NCBI GenBank assembly: GCA_964468045.1
Contig: CAYXTO010000015.1
Location: forward strand, 1 to 64,000
Reading direction: 5' to 3'
Length of the DNA stretch: 64,000 nucleotides
From: JAWKXU01 sp964468045
GTDB taxonomy: Bacteria > Pseudomonadota > Alphaproteobacteria > Sphingomonadales > Sphingomonadaceae
This document shows, in pieces, positions 55,898-64,000 of the stretch. Each line of letters opens with the position of its first letter. The first letter of the stretch is position 1. The notes under the pieces are model-generated. The model was not told the DNA's origin. It worked only from the letters and a program-made list of their open reading frames with translations, and did not search any database. A program made the translations under genes and the position numbers.

Positions 55898-57604
55898 TTA
55901 CTCGTTCGCAATAGCACCTTCGCTGCGCGGATCCGCCGCGCCCTGCCAGCCCGTGGCGGTCCATGCGGCCGCATTGGTCTTGAGCGGGAGATCGCGCGCC
56001 AGCACTTCCCGGTGTCCCAGCTCCCGCAGGCTGGGCGCCATGTCCTCCAGCGTGCTGCCCGCTTCCAGATATACCGTGTCGCCGGGGGCGAAGATGACGG
56101 GCAGGGCCAGGGCCTGCTCCACCGTCAGCCCCCAGTCGATCAACCCGATCAACACGCGCGCGACCTGGGCCGGGATGGTCGCGCCCCCGGCCGCGCCGAC
56201 AGCGATCGCCAGCCTGCCGTCGGGGGCGTAGGCGATGGTCGGCGCCATGGAGCTGCGCGGCCGCTTGCCCCCTTCCACGCGGTTTGCCACCGGCTGGCCG
56301 CCGCGCTCCGGGATAAAGCTGAAATCGGTCAGCTCGTTGTTGAGGTAATAGCCGCCCACGACGATGCCGGAGCCGAAGGGCCCTTCGATGGTGGAGGTAT
56401 AGCTGACTGCGGTCCCGCCGCCATCCACCGCCACGAAATGGGATGTCCCGCCTTCTTCGGGCGCAACGCCGTCGGTCGACGGCGTTGAAGCGCCATCCGG
56501 GCGGCCCGGCGCCACCGAGGCCATGGTGTCGACCGGGCTGATCAGCCTGCCGCGCGCGGCGAGATAGTCCGGATCGACGAGCCCCGCCACCGGAACTCGC
56601 ACAAAGTCCGGATCCGCGAGATAGCGCTCGCGATCCGCATAGGCGAGGCGCTGCGATTCCGCGATCAGGTGCCAGGCGACCGGGGAAGTCGACCCCAGCC
56701 CCGCCAGATCGAAGCCTTCCAGCTGCTTGAGGATCGCGAAGACCGTCGTGGCGCCGGAGGAGGGCGGACCCATGCCGCAGATCCGCCAGCCGCGATAGGC
56801 GCCGCATACGGCGGGGCGCTCCCGGGCGGCATAGGCCGCGAGATCGGACGGCTGCATCTTGCCCGGATGGGGGGTGGCCGCCGCGACTTCGCGCGCCACT
56901 GCCTCCGCCTGGCGGCCCTCGTAAAACCCCCGGGGCCCGTCCGCCGCGATTTCACGCAGGCTGTCGGCAAGCTGCGGGTTCAGCACCAGGGTGCCGATCG
57001 GCAGCGGCTGGCCCTGCTCGTCATAGAACAGGCGCTTGCCATCCTCGCCATGCGCCGCCCGGTCCTGATGGCGGACAAGGAAATCATGCAGGCGCGGGCT
57101 GATCCGGAAGCCTTCCTCCGCCAGGGCGATGGCCGGCTCGAACACTTGCGCCCAGGCCAGCTTGCCGAAGCGGCGATGCGCTTCTGCGGCGAGGGCGATG
57201 TTCCCGGGCACGCCCACGCTCAGTCCGGACAGCACCGCCGCGTCGAAAGGCAGCGGCTTGCCGTCCTGCAGGAACCAGTCCGGCCCGGCGGCGGCCGGCG
57301 CCGTCTCGCGGCCGTCCAGAGCGGTGACGTCACCCTGCGGCGTGCCCCGGACGAAGAAGCCGCCCCCGCCAATGCCTGAGCTTTGCGGCTCCACCACGGT
57401 CAGCGCCAGCATCGTCGCGATCGCCGCGTCCGTCGCATTGCCGCCGAGGCGCAGCATGCTTGCCCCGGCGTCCGCCGCGCGCGGATCGGCGGCGCTGACA
57501 AGGCCGGAGCTGCTGGCGGGTTGCGGCTCGGCGGCTTGGGGCGCCGTCGCGCAGGCCGTGATGAGGAGAAGGGCGCTGAGGCTGGAGAAAAGGCGTTTCA
57601 GCAT
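55898..57604 (-). CDS. Gamma-glutamyltransferase (predicted lipoprotein)
   Basis: 568-residue Ntn hydrolase that splits gamma-glutamyl bonds of glutathione. The autocatalytic threonine is T387 in EEGGTSHFVAVD, giving a large and small subunit. The N-terminal signal has a lipobox-like ITAC (cysteine near residue 18), which would anchor it to the envelope on the periplasmic side. Ten bases downstream of pyrD in the same direction, possibly co-transcribed. Confidence 0.88.
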   Translation of the reverse strand: MLKRLFSSLSALLLITACATAPQAAEPQPASSSGLVSAADPRAADAGASMLRLGGNATDAAIATMLALTVVEPQSSGIGGGGFFVRGTPQGDVTALDGRETAPAAAGPDWFLQDGKPLPFDAAVLSGLSVGVPGNIALAAEAHRRFGKLAWAQVFEPAIALAEEGFRISPRLHDFLVRHQDRAAHGEDGKRLFYDEQGQPLPIGTLVLNPQLADSLREIAADGPRGFYEGRQAEAVAREVAAATPHPGKMQPSDLAAYAARERPAVCGAYRGWRICGMGPPSSGATTVFAILKQLEGFDLAGLGSTSPVAWHLIAESQRLAYADRERYLADPDFVRVPVAGLVDPDYLAARGRLISPVDTMASVAPGRPDGASTPSTDGVAPEEGGTSHFVAVDGGGTAVSYTSTIEGPFGSGIVVGGYYLNNELTDFSFIPERGGQPVANRVEGGKRPRSSMAPTIAYAPDGRLAIAVGAAGGATIPAQVARVLIGLIDWGLTVEQALALPVIFAPGDTVYLEAGSTLEDMAPSLRELGHREVLARDLPLKTNAAAWTATGWQGAADPRSEGAIANE

Positions 57605-57613
57605 GGGGCAGGC

Positions 57614-58657
57614 CTATTCGCTTCCCACCGCTTCGGCAATCGATACAAAGCCTTCGCGCGCCATCAGCCGTTCCAGGCCGGCGACTATCCGCTTTGCGAG
57701 GCCCGGGCCTTCATAGACCATGGCGCTGTAAAGCTGCACCAGGCTGGCCCCGGCGCGGATGCGCGCCCAGGCATGTTCGGCGCTGGCGATGCCGCCGACG
57801 CCGACCAGCGGGATCGCCCCGCCGGTCGCCTTGCGGAAATCGGCAAGCCGCTGTTGCGCCAGATCGCGCAAGGGCTCCCCCGAAAGCCCGCCCGCTTCTC
57901 CGGCATGGCGGGAGCGCAGTGGCGGACGGGAGATGGTGGTATTGGAAACGATGAGCGCGCCCAGCCGCCGGTCGAGCGCGATTCGCGCGATCGCGTCGAT
58001 ATCGGCGGTTTCGAGATCGGGCGCGACCTTGAGGAAGATCGGCGGTCCGGCGGGGCCGCGCGCTTCCAGCACGGCATCGAGCAGGGCGGCCAGCGCCGCT
58101 TCATCCTGCAGCGCGCGCAGGCCGGGGGTGTTCGGGCTGCTGACATTGACCGCGAGGTAGGACGCGTAGGGCGCCATCGCCCGCGCCATCCTGGCGTAAT
58201 CGGCGATCCGGTCCTGCGAATCCTTGTTCGCGCCGATGTTGACGCCCAGTACGCCTCCTCTGTCCTTGCCCTGGCCCTTGCGCGCGGCCAGCCTGGCTGC
58301 GGCTGCTTCCGCCCCGTCATTGTTGAAGCCCATGCGGTTTATCACCGCGCGATCTTCTTTCAGGCGGAACAGGCGCGGCTTCGGATTGCCCGCCTGCGGC
58401 AGCGGCGTGATGGAACCCACCTCGGCGAAACCGAAGCCGAGGCCGAGCAGCGCGTCCGGCGCCTTGCCGTCCTTGTCGAAGCCGGCGGCCATGCCCAGCG
58501 GGTTGGGAAAGGAAATGCCCGCGACCTGCGTGGCGAGTCCGGGGCCGGCGGAAGCCGGCGCGCGCCCTGGCATGGCTTGCAGGGCGCGGATCGCCAGGCC
58601 GTGGGCCTGCTCCGCATCAAGCATGAACAGAAACGGGCGCAGCAGGCGGTAGAGCAT
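57614..58657 (-). CDS. pyrD: Dihydroorotate dehydrogenase, quinone type (class 2)
   Basis: 347-residue FMN enzyme oxidising dihydroorotate to orotate in pyrimidine synthesis with quinone as acceptor. The N-terminal membrane-associating helix (LYRLLRPFLFMLDAEQAHGLAI) marks class 2; NVSSPNTPGLRALQDEAALAALL holds the catalytic serine, and GVNIGANKDS, IVSNTTISRPPLR, and LVGVGGIASAEHAW are FMN/orotate blocks. Confidence 0.94.
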   Translation of the reverse strand: MLYRLLRPFLFMLDAEQAHGLAIRALQAMPGRAPASAGPGLATQVAGISFPNPLGMAAGFDKDGKAPDALLGLGFGFAEVGSITPLPQAGNPKPRLFRLKEDRAVINRMGFNNDGAEAAAARLAARKGQGKDRGGVLGVNIGANKDSQDRIADYARMARAMAPYASYLAVNVSSPNTPGLRALQDEAALAALLDAVLEARGPAGPPIFLKVAPDLETADIDAIARIALDRRLGALIVSNTTISRPPLRSRHAGEAGGLSGEPLRDLAQQRLADFRKATGGAIPLVGVGGIASAEHAWARIRAGASLVQLYSAMVYEGPGLAKRIVAGLERLMAREGFVSIAEAVGSE

Positions 58658-58795
58658 GTCCGGCCTATGGCAAAGCCGCCGCGCCCTGTCGATGGAGCAG
58701 GTAGGTTTGGCAGAATGCGCATGTTTCGTCGAAATCGGACGATTCTTCTGGTTGCGTGTCGCCTTCTTACAATTTGCCGCCTGCGTTTTCCGCTA

Positions 58796-58860
58796 GTGGG
58801 GATGTGCGACCCGAAGGGCTCAACGCGCCGCCGCAAGCGTGCTGCAGAGAGTTCCTCACC
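58796..58860 (+). ncRNA. Candidate short structured RNA upstream of the suf operon
   Basis: GTGGGGA (58796-58802) can pair with TCCTCAC (58853-58859), enclosing a CCC-GAA-GGG hairpin (58810-58818) and an ACGC/GCGT stem; a strong intrinsic terminator follows directly. No match to 6S, SRP RNA or a known riboswitch signature that I can confirm, and the transcription start is not identified. It may also be a leader/attenuator. Confidence 0.35.
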
Positions 58861-58863
58861 TTC

Positions 58864-58901
58864 AAGGCAGTCCCGTCCGCGTGGCGGGGCTGCCTTTTTT
58901 T
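58864..58901 (+). terminator. Strong intrinsic terminator upstream of the suf regulator
   Basis: Stem AAGGCAGTCCCG (58864-58875) and CGGGGCTGCCTT (58885-58896), with one G-T pair and a nine-base loop, followed by a T run. It lies 100 bases before the suf regulator gene and no protein gene ends upstream on this strand. Confidence 0.88.
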
Positions 58902-59003
58902 CGCGCGTTTCCTTCCCCTTAAGCGCCACGATTGCAATCCTGTGGTCTCATCCCTAGATGAAATCGGAGTGATTCGATCTTATTTAAGCGGAGTGCAGGA
59001 TTC

Positions 59004-59422
59004 ATGCGGCTTTCCAGCATGGCCGATTATGCCGTGGTAACGATGAGCGCGGCGGCGCGTCATTGCGGCGGCACGCGCGTTTCCGCCGCGCAATTGGCGG
59101 AGGAAACCGGGCTGCCCGCGCCCACCGTGCAGAAGCTGGTCAGCCTGTTGAGCGCGGCCGGCCTGCTGCGCTCCATCCGCGGCGCGGGCGGCGGGCTCCA
59201 GCTTGCCCGGCCGGCCGCGGCGATTTCCCTTGCCGATATCGTCGAAGCGGTGGAAGGGCCGATTGCCCTGACCGCCTGTATCGAAGCCGGACGCCACGAT
59301 TGCGGGCTGGAGAAATCCTGCAGCGTCCGCCCGCATTGGCCTTTGGTGAATGAGGCGCTACGGGGCGCGCTCGCCCAGGTGCCGCTCACCCGGCTTTCCG
59401 CAATGCCCGTGGGGGCCCACGC

Positions 59423-59426
<4 letters not shown>
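59004..59426 (+). CDS. Rrf2 family SUF system regulator
   Basis: 140-residue winged-helix Rrf2 protein of the SUF regulator subgroup. The recognition helix region is SAAQLAEETGLPAPTVQKLVSLLSAAGLLRSIRGAGGGLQLARP; three cysteines in TACIEAGRHDCGLEKSCSV probably ligate an Fe-S cluster that senses cellular cluster status, as in IscR. First gene of the suf operon; overlaps sufB by four bases, suggesting autogenous control of the operon. Confidence 0.9.
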
Positions 59427-60894
<1,468 letters not shown>

Positions 60895-60898
<4 letters not shown>

Positions 60899-61455
60899 GC
60901 ACGCGTCCGAAACTTACCCTTCGCGATGAGGCGCACCGCACGAACACCCCTCCCCTGCAGGGGAGGGGCCGGGGGTGGGGAATCTCGGCGGAACGCCTTG
61001 CCCGCCTGCATGAATATGCCCGGGATATGCGCCGGAATCCCACGGAACCGGAGCGCCTTTTGTGGTCCCGCCTGAAAGGGCAGCAATTGGGCGGCTTCAA
61101 GTTTCGCCGCCAGCAGGTAGTCGGCTCGGCCATCGTCGACTTCGCTTGCCCTGCCCGTTGGCTATGCGTCGAGGTTGACGGCGAAACCCATGTGAACCCC
61201 GAAGTGGACGCGCTCCGCGACCGCAAGCTGACGGACGTTGGCTTGCGCGTTCTGCGGTTCTCCAACCGGCAGGTGATGGAAGAACTCGACGGTGTTTGCG
61301 AGGCGATCCTTCTGGAACTGCAAAAGCCGTTCGATCGGCGCGAGGCGCAGAGGCAGGCGGCGCACCGCACGGCTTCTCCCCACCCCTCGATCCCCTCCCC
61401 TCAAGGGGAGGGGCAAGAATGGCCCCAGAAGGACGAAAATGCTCCAAATCACTAA
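60895..61455 (+). CDS. DUF559 endonuclease-like protein inserted in the suf operon
   Basis: 186-residue protein of the DUF559 family, related to Vsr/very-short-patch and restriction-type nucleases. The conserved region is residues about 45-150 (NPTEPERLLWSRLKGQQLGGFKFRRQQVVGSAIVDFACPARWLCVEVDGETH and RDRKLTDVGLRVLRFSNRQVMEELDG), with the likely catalytic acids in IVDFACP and CVEVDGE. Both ends are encoded by GC-rich palindromes with shared 12-base repeats. It overlaps sufB by four bases and sufC by 17 bases, so it is translated within the suf operon although it has no known Fe-S role. Confidence 0.82.
60931..60968 (+). repeat. 5' repeat of the DUF559 gene: direct repeat plus palindrome
   Basis: GCGCACCGCACG (60931-60942) is followed by a perfect 22-base palindrome at 60947-60968 built from CCCCTCCCCTG and its complement. 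The same 12-mer and a near-identical palindrome recur at the 3' end of the gene. Confidence 0.85.
61360..61413 (+). repeat. 3' repeat of the DUF559 gene: direct repeat plus palindrome
   Basis: GCGCACCGCACG (61360-61371), then CCCCTCCCCT and AGGGGAGGGG arms around CA at 61392-61413. Mirrors the 5' repeat. Confidence 0.85.
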
Positions 61456-62182
61456 CCTCCACGCCACGGTCGGTGGCGCAGAAATCCTCAGGGGCCTCTC
61501 GCTCACCGTCAATGCGGGCGAGGTCCATGCCATCATGGGGCCCAATGGCGCAGGCAAGTCGACGCTGTCCTATGTGCTGGGCGGACGGCCGGGCTATGAG
61601 GTGACCGGAGGCTCGGTGACCTTCGACGGGCAGGATCTGCTAGCGCTGGAGCCGCATGAGCGCGCGGCCGCCGGCCTGTTCCTGGGCTTCCAGTATCCGG
61701 TCGAGATCCCGGGCGTCTCCAATGTCCAGTTCCTGCGCGAGGCGCTGAACGCACAGCGCAAGGCGCGGGGGGAGGAGCCGCTCTCGGGCGGCGATTTCCT
61801 CAAGCTCGCGCGTGAGAAGGCCGGGCTGCTCAGGCTCGACATGGAGATGCTCAAGCGCCCGGTGAACGTCGGCTTTTCCGGGGGTGAGAAGAAGCGGGCG
61901 GAAATGGTCCAGATGGGCATTCTCGATCCCAAATTCGCGGTGCTGGACGAGACCGACAGCGGCCTCGACATCGACGCGCTGCGCGTGGTCGGCGAAGGCA
62001 TCAACGCGATCATGCGCAAGCCCGACCGGGGCGTGCTGCTGATCACGCACTACCAGCGGCTGCTCGATTATGTGAAGCCGGACCGGGTGCATGTCCTTGC
62101 CAAGGGCCGGATCGTGACGTCCGGCGGGCCGGAACTGGCGCTCCGGCTCGAGCAGGAAGGCTATGAGGCGGTAGCGGCGTGA
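61439..62182 (+). CDS. sufC: Fe-S cluster assembly ATPase SufC
   Basis: 247-residue ABC-type ATPase of the SufBCD scaffold. Walker A is GPNGAGKSTLSYVLGG, the signature GFSGGEKKRAEMVQM and Walker B KFAVLDETDSGLDIDALR; H-loop LLITHYQRLLDYV. ATG lies within the end of the DUF559 gene; sufD overlaps by four bases. Confidence 0.96.
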   Translation: MLQITNLHATVGGAEILRGLSLTVNAGEVHAIMGPNGAGKSTLSYVLGGRPGYEVTGGSVTFDGQDLLALEPHERAAAGLFLGFQYPVEIPGVSNVQFLREALNAQRKARGEEPLSGGDFLKLAREKAGLLRLDMEMLKRPVNVGFSGGEKKRAEMVQMGILDPKFAVLDETDSGLDIDALRVVGEGINAIMRKPDRGVLLITHYQRLLDYVKPDRVHVLAKGRIVTSGGPELALRLEQEGYEAVAA

Positions 62183-62955
62183 GCGAAGCGGCCATCATTC
62201 CCCTGGCCCGCCCCTCCAACCGGGACGAGGAGTGGCGCTATGCTGACCCCGCTTTCCTGGCGGGGGCGGATGGGGCGGCGCTTGCCCAGTGGCGCACGCT
62301 CGATGTCCCGGCCGGGGAGATCGCGCAGGAAGTCCGCACCGTGCTGCCGGGCGATGCCGCCGGCGGCCGGGTGGACCGGCTGCGCGTCCATGTCGGCAAG
62401 GATGGCCGGTTCGCCATGTTCGTGACCAATGCCGGCGCTGCCTATTCCCGGGTCGAGGTCGAGGTGACGCTGGAGGAAGGCGCGCATTTCGAATTCGGCG
62501 GCGTGACCATCGGCGGCGGGGACAATGTCCAGGAATTCGTCACGCGCACGATCCATGCGGCGCCCGGCGCAAGCTCGAACCAGACGGTGCGGGCGGTGCA
62601 ATGGGGTCGTTCGACCGGCAATTTCCTGGGCCGGATCGAAGTCGCGCGCGATGCGCAGCAGACCGATGCCGCGCAGAATTTCAGGGCGATCCTGCTGGAA
62701 AAGGGCGCTACGGCCAATACCAAGCCGGAGCTGGAAATCTTCGCCGACGACGTGAAATGCGTGCATGGCGCGGCGATCGGCGCGCTGGACGAGACGGCGG
62801 GCTTCTACATGGCGGCGCGCGGGCTTCCGCCCGAGATCGCGCGCAAGCTGCTGGTCCGCGCCTTCGTCGCGGATGCCTTCGCCGGCATTGCGGACGAGGC
62901 GACCCGCGAAGCCATGCTGGATCAGGCCCTCTCCGTATTGGGAGATGCGGTGTGA
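62179..62955 (+). CDS. sufD: Fe-S cluster assembly protein SufD
   Basis: 258-residue SufD, paralogue of SufB and partner of SufC. Recognised from RDEEWRYADPAFL, FEFGGVTIGGGDNVQEFVTRTIHAAPGASSNQTVRAVQ and the C-terminal AARGLPPEIARKLLVRAFVADAF. Short for the family (often over 400), as in other alphaproteobacterial versions. Overlaps sufC and sufS by four bases. Confidence 0.94.
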   Translation: MSEAAIIPLARPSNRDEEWRYADPAFLAGADGAALAQWRTLDVPAGEIAQEVRTVLPGDAAGGRVDRLRVHVGKDGRFAMFVTNAGAAYSRVEVEVTLEEGAHFEFGGVTIGGGDNVQEFVTRTIHAAPGASSNQTVRAVQWGRSTGNFLGRIEVARDAQQTDAAQNFRAILLEKGATANTKPELEIFADDVKCVHGAAIGALDETAGFYMAARGLPPEIARKLLVRAFVADAFAGIADEATREAMLDQALSVLGDAV

Positions 62956-64000
62956 GCGACACCGCGACCCTCAGCCGCAAGGCCGATTTCCCGGGGCTGG
63001 CCGTTCCGGAGGGTGGGGCCTGGCATTATCTCGATTCCGCGGCGACCGCGCAGAAGCCGCAGGCGGTACTGGATGCGGCGGCGCGGGCGATGGGGCGCGA
63101 TTATGCAACCGTGCATCGCGGGGTCTATGCGCGTTCGGCGGATATGACCCTGGCGTTCGAGGCGGCGCGGCGGCGGGTCGCGCAATTCATCGGCGGCGCG
63201 GAAGACGAGGTGGTGTTCACTCGCGGCGCGACCGAGGCGATCAATCTGGTCGCGCAGAGCTGGGGGCAGGCGAACCTCAAGGCCGGGGACCGCATCCTCC
63301 TTTCGGTGCTGGAGCATCATTCCAACATCGTGCCGTGGCAATTGCTGCGCGACCGGACCGGGGTGGCAATCGACGTCTGCCCGCTGACCGATGACGGCAG
63401 GATCGATCTCGATGCGGCGGAACGGATGCTGACGCCGCAGCACCGGCTGGTCGCCCTCGCCCATGTGTCCAATGTCCTCGGCTCCACGCTGGATGTGCGG
63501 CGCGCGGCCGATCTCGCCCATGCGGCCGGCGCGAAGATCCTGATCGACGGTTGCCAGGCCGTGCCCCGGCTGGCGGTGGATGTCGCCACGCTGGATTGCG
63601 ATTTCTACGTGTTCTCGGCGCACAAGCTCTATGGCCCGACCGGGATCGGGGCCTTGTGGGCGCGCCGGGAAATCCTGGAAGCGATGCCGCCCTGGCAGGG
63701 GGGCGGCTCGATGATCGACCGGGTGACGTTCGAACGGACGACCTATGCCCCTCCGCCCCAGCGGTTCGAGGCGGGAACTCCCGCCATCGTGGAAGCGATC
63801 GCGCTCCACGCCGTGATCGATTACGTGGACGCGATCGGCCTGCCGGCGGTTCACGCGCACGAACTGGCGCTGGTGTCGCGCATGCGTGATGCGATGCGCG
63901 GGATGAACGATATCCGGCTGTTCGGCCCGGAGGATTCGGCGGGGATCGTCAGTTTCGCGATGGAAGGGGTGCATCCGCACGATCTCGGCACCATATTGGA
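62952..64000 (+). CDS. sufS: Cysteine desulfurase SufS, N-terminal part (cut by window end)
   Basis: 349 codons of a PLP-dependent type V aminotransferase-fold desulfurase that provides sulfur to the SUF scaffold. It begins at the GTG overlapping the sufD stop. YLDSAATAQKPQAVLDA, VVFTRGATEAINLVAQSWG, LEHHSNIVPWQLL, and SAHKLYGPTGIGALW (PLP lysine) are present. The window ends before the family's C-terminal active-site cysteine loop, so about 60 residues are missing. Confidence 0.96.
   Translation, partial: MSDTATLSRKADFPGLAVPEGGAWHYLDSAATAQKPQAVLDAAARAMGRDYATVHRGVYARSADMTLAFEAARRRVAQFIGGAEDEVVFTRGATEAINLVAQSWGQANLKAGDRILLSVLEHHSNIVPWQLLRDRTGVAIDVCPLTDDGRIDLDAAERMLTPQHRLVALAHVSNVLGSTLDVRRAADLAHAAGAKILIDGCQAVPRLAVDVATLDCDFYVFSAHKLYGPTGIGALWARREILEAMPPWQGGGSMIDRVTFERTTYAPPPQRFEAGTPAIVEAIALHAVIDYVDAIGLPAVHAHELALVSRMRDAMRGMNDIRLFGPEDSAGIVSFAMEGVHPHDLGTIL

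Larger units (their letters stand above)
58658..59003. other. Gap between pyrD and the suf regulator
   Basis: 346 bases without a gene; contains the candidate short RNA and terminator described separately (58796-58901) and about 100 bases of AT-richer leader before the regulator ATG, where a suf promoter should lie. Confidence 0.65.

Noticed and set aside
58796..58901. 6S or signal-recognition-particle RNA identity for the structured stretch.
   Set aside because: The conserved signatures of these RNAs (for example the SRP GGAAGG-type tetraloop region) are not present; retained only as an unnamed candidate.

Overview
This window reads as one continuous chromosomal segment of an alphaproteobacterium, most likely a member of the Sphingomonadales (Erythrobacter/Novosphingobium-like). 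The evidence is high GC content, a gene order around hemE, rho, mnmE, mnmG, rsmG and parAB on one side and the PPDK/PSRP-type regulator, maf, aroE, coaE and dnaQ on the other that matches the alphaproteobacterial replication-origin neighbourhood, a PopZ-like protein, CarD, HemJ in place of HemG/HemY, and a ThiS-ThiG fusion. I see no rRNA, tRNA, CRISPR array, prophage or insertion sequence. Almost everything is housekeeping, tightly packed, often with 4-base start/stop overlaps.

Layout. 1-5.8 kb: end of clpA, an EF-hand lipoprotein, a ligase-associated exonuclease plus ATP-dependent DNA ligase, a truncated hemoglobin and a SulP transporter without a STAS domain. 5.8-11.7 kb (minus strand): DUF167 protein, gamma-carbonic anhydrase, a membrane/spermidine-synthase fusion, hemB and an M23 peptidase. 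11.7-17.2 kb: SUV3-like helicase, S4 protein, 7Fe ferredoxin, CarD, a small lipoprotein and the threonylcarbamoyl-AMP synthase. 17.3-22.5 kb: acyl-CoA dehydrogenase, DUF815 ATPase, PQQ-type sugar dehydrogenase and a glycine-zipper protein.

22.6-39.2 kb is the origin region. Minus-strand genes parB, parA, rsmG, mnmG, mnmE, DUF6489, rho, hemJ and hemE point left (with one plus-strand dienelactone hydrolase), and plus-strand genes from the PPDK/PSRP regulator to sleB point right. Between the two arms, at about 32.43-32.74 kb, lies an AT-rich stretch followed by DnaA-box-like nonamers, which I call the probable oriC. Three parS sites lie 5.5-8 kb to its left, two of them inside rsmG.

39.3-50.4 kb: xthA, erpA, a CBS protein, a 2Fe-2S thioredoxin-like ferredoxin, a PopZ-like protein, a TolC family channel, a Pcm-like protein, class I fumarase, a lipid-kinase-like protein, a phosphoesterase, an HPP protein and rplM-rpsI. 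50.5-58.7 kb: cutA, heme A synthase, MerC-like protein, the thiS-thiG fusion, an orphan protein, an acyl-CoA synthetase, gamma-glutamyltransferase and quinone-type pyrD. 59.0-64.0 kb: a suf operon (regulator, sufB, sufC, sufD, sufS cut by the window end) with a DUF559 gene lodged between sufB and sufC.

The most interesting non-coding signals are the origin/parS system, a dispersed ~43-base imperfect palindrome present in four gaps, a nested cruciform between a hydrolase gene and rho, paired GC-rich palindromes with 12-base direct repeats at the ends of the DUF559 gene, and a possible short structured RNA with a strong terminator just upstream of the suf regulator.
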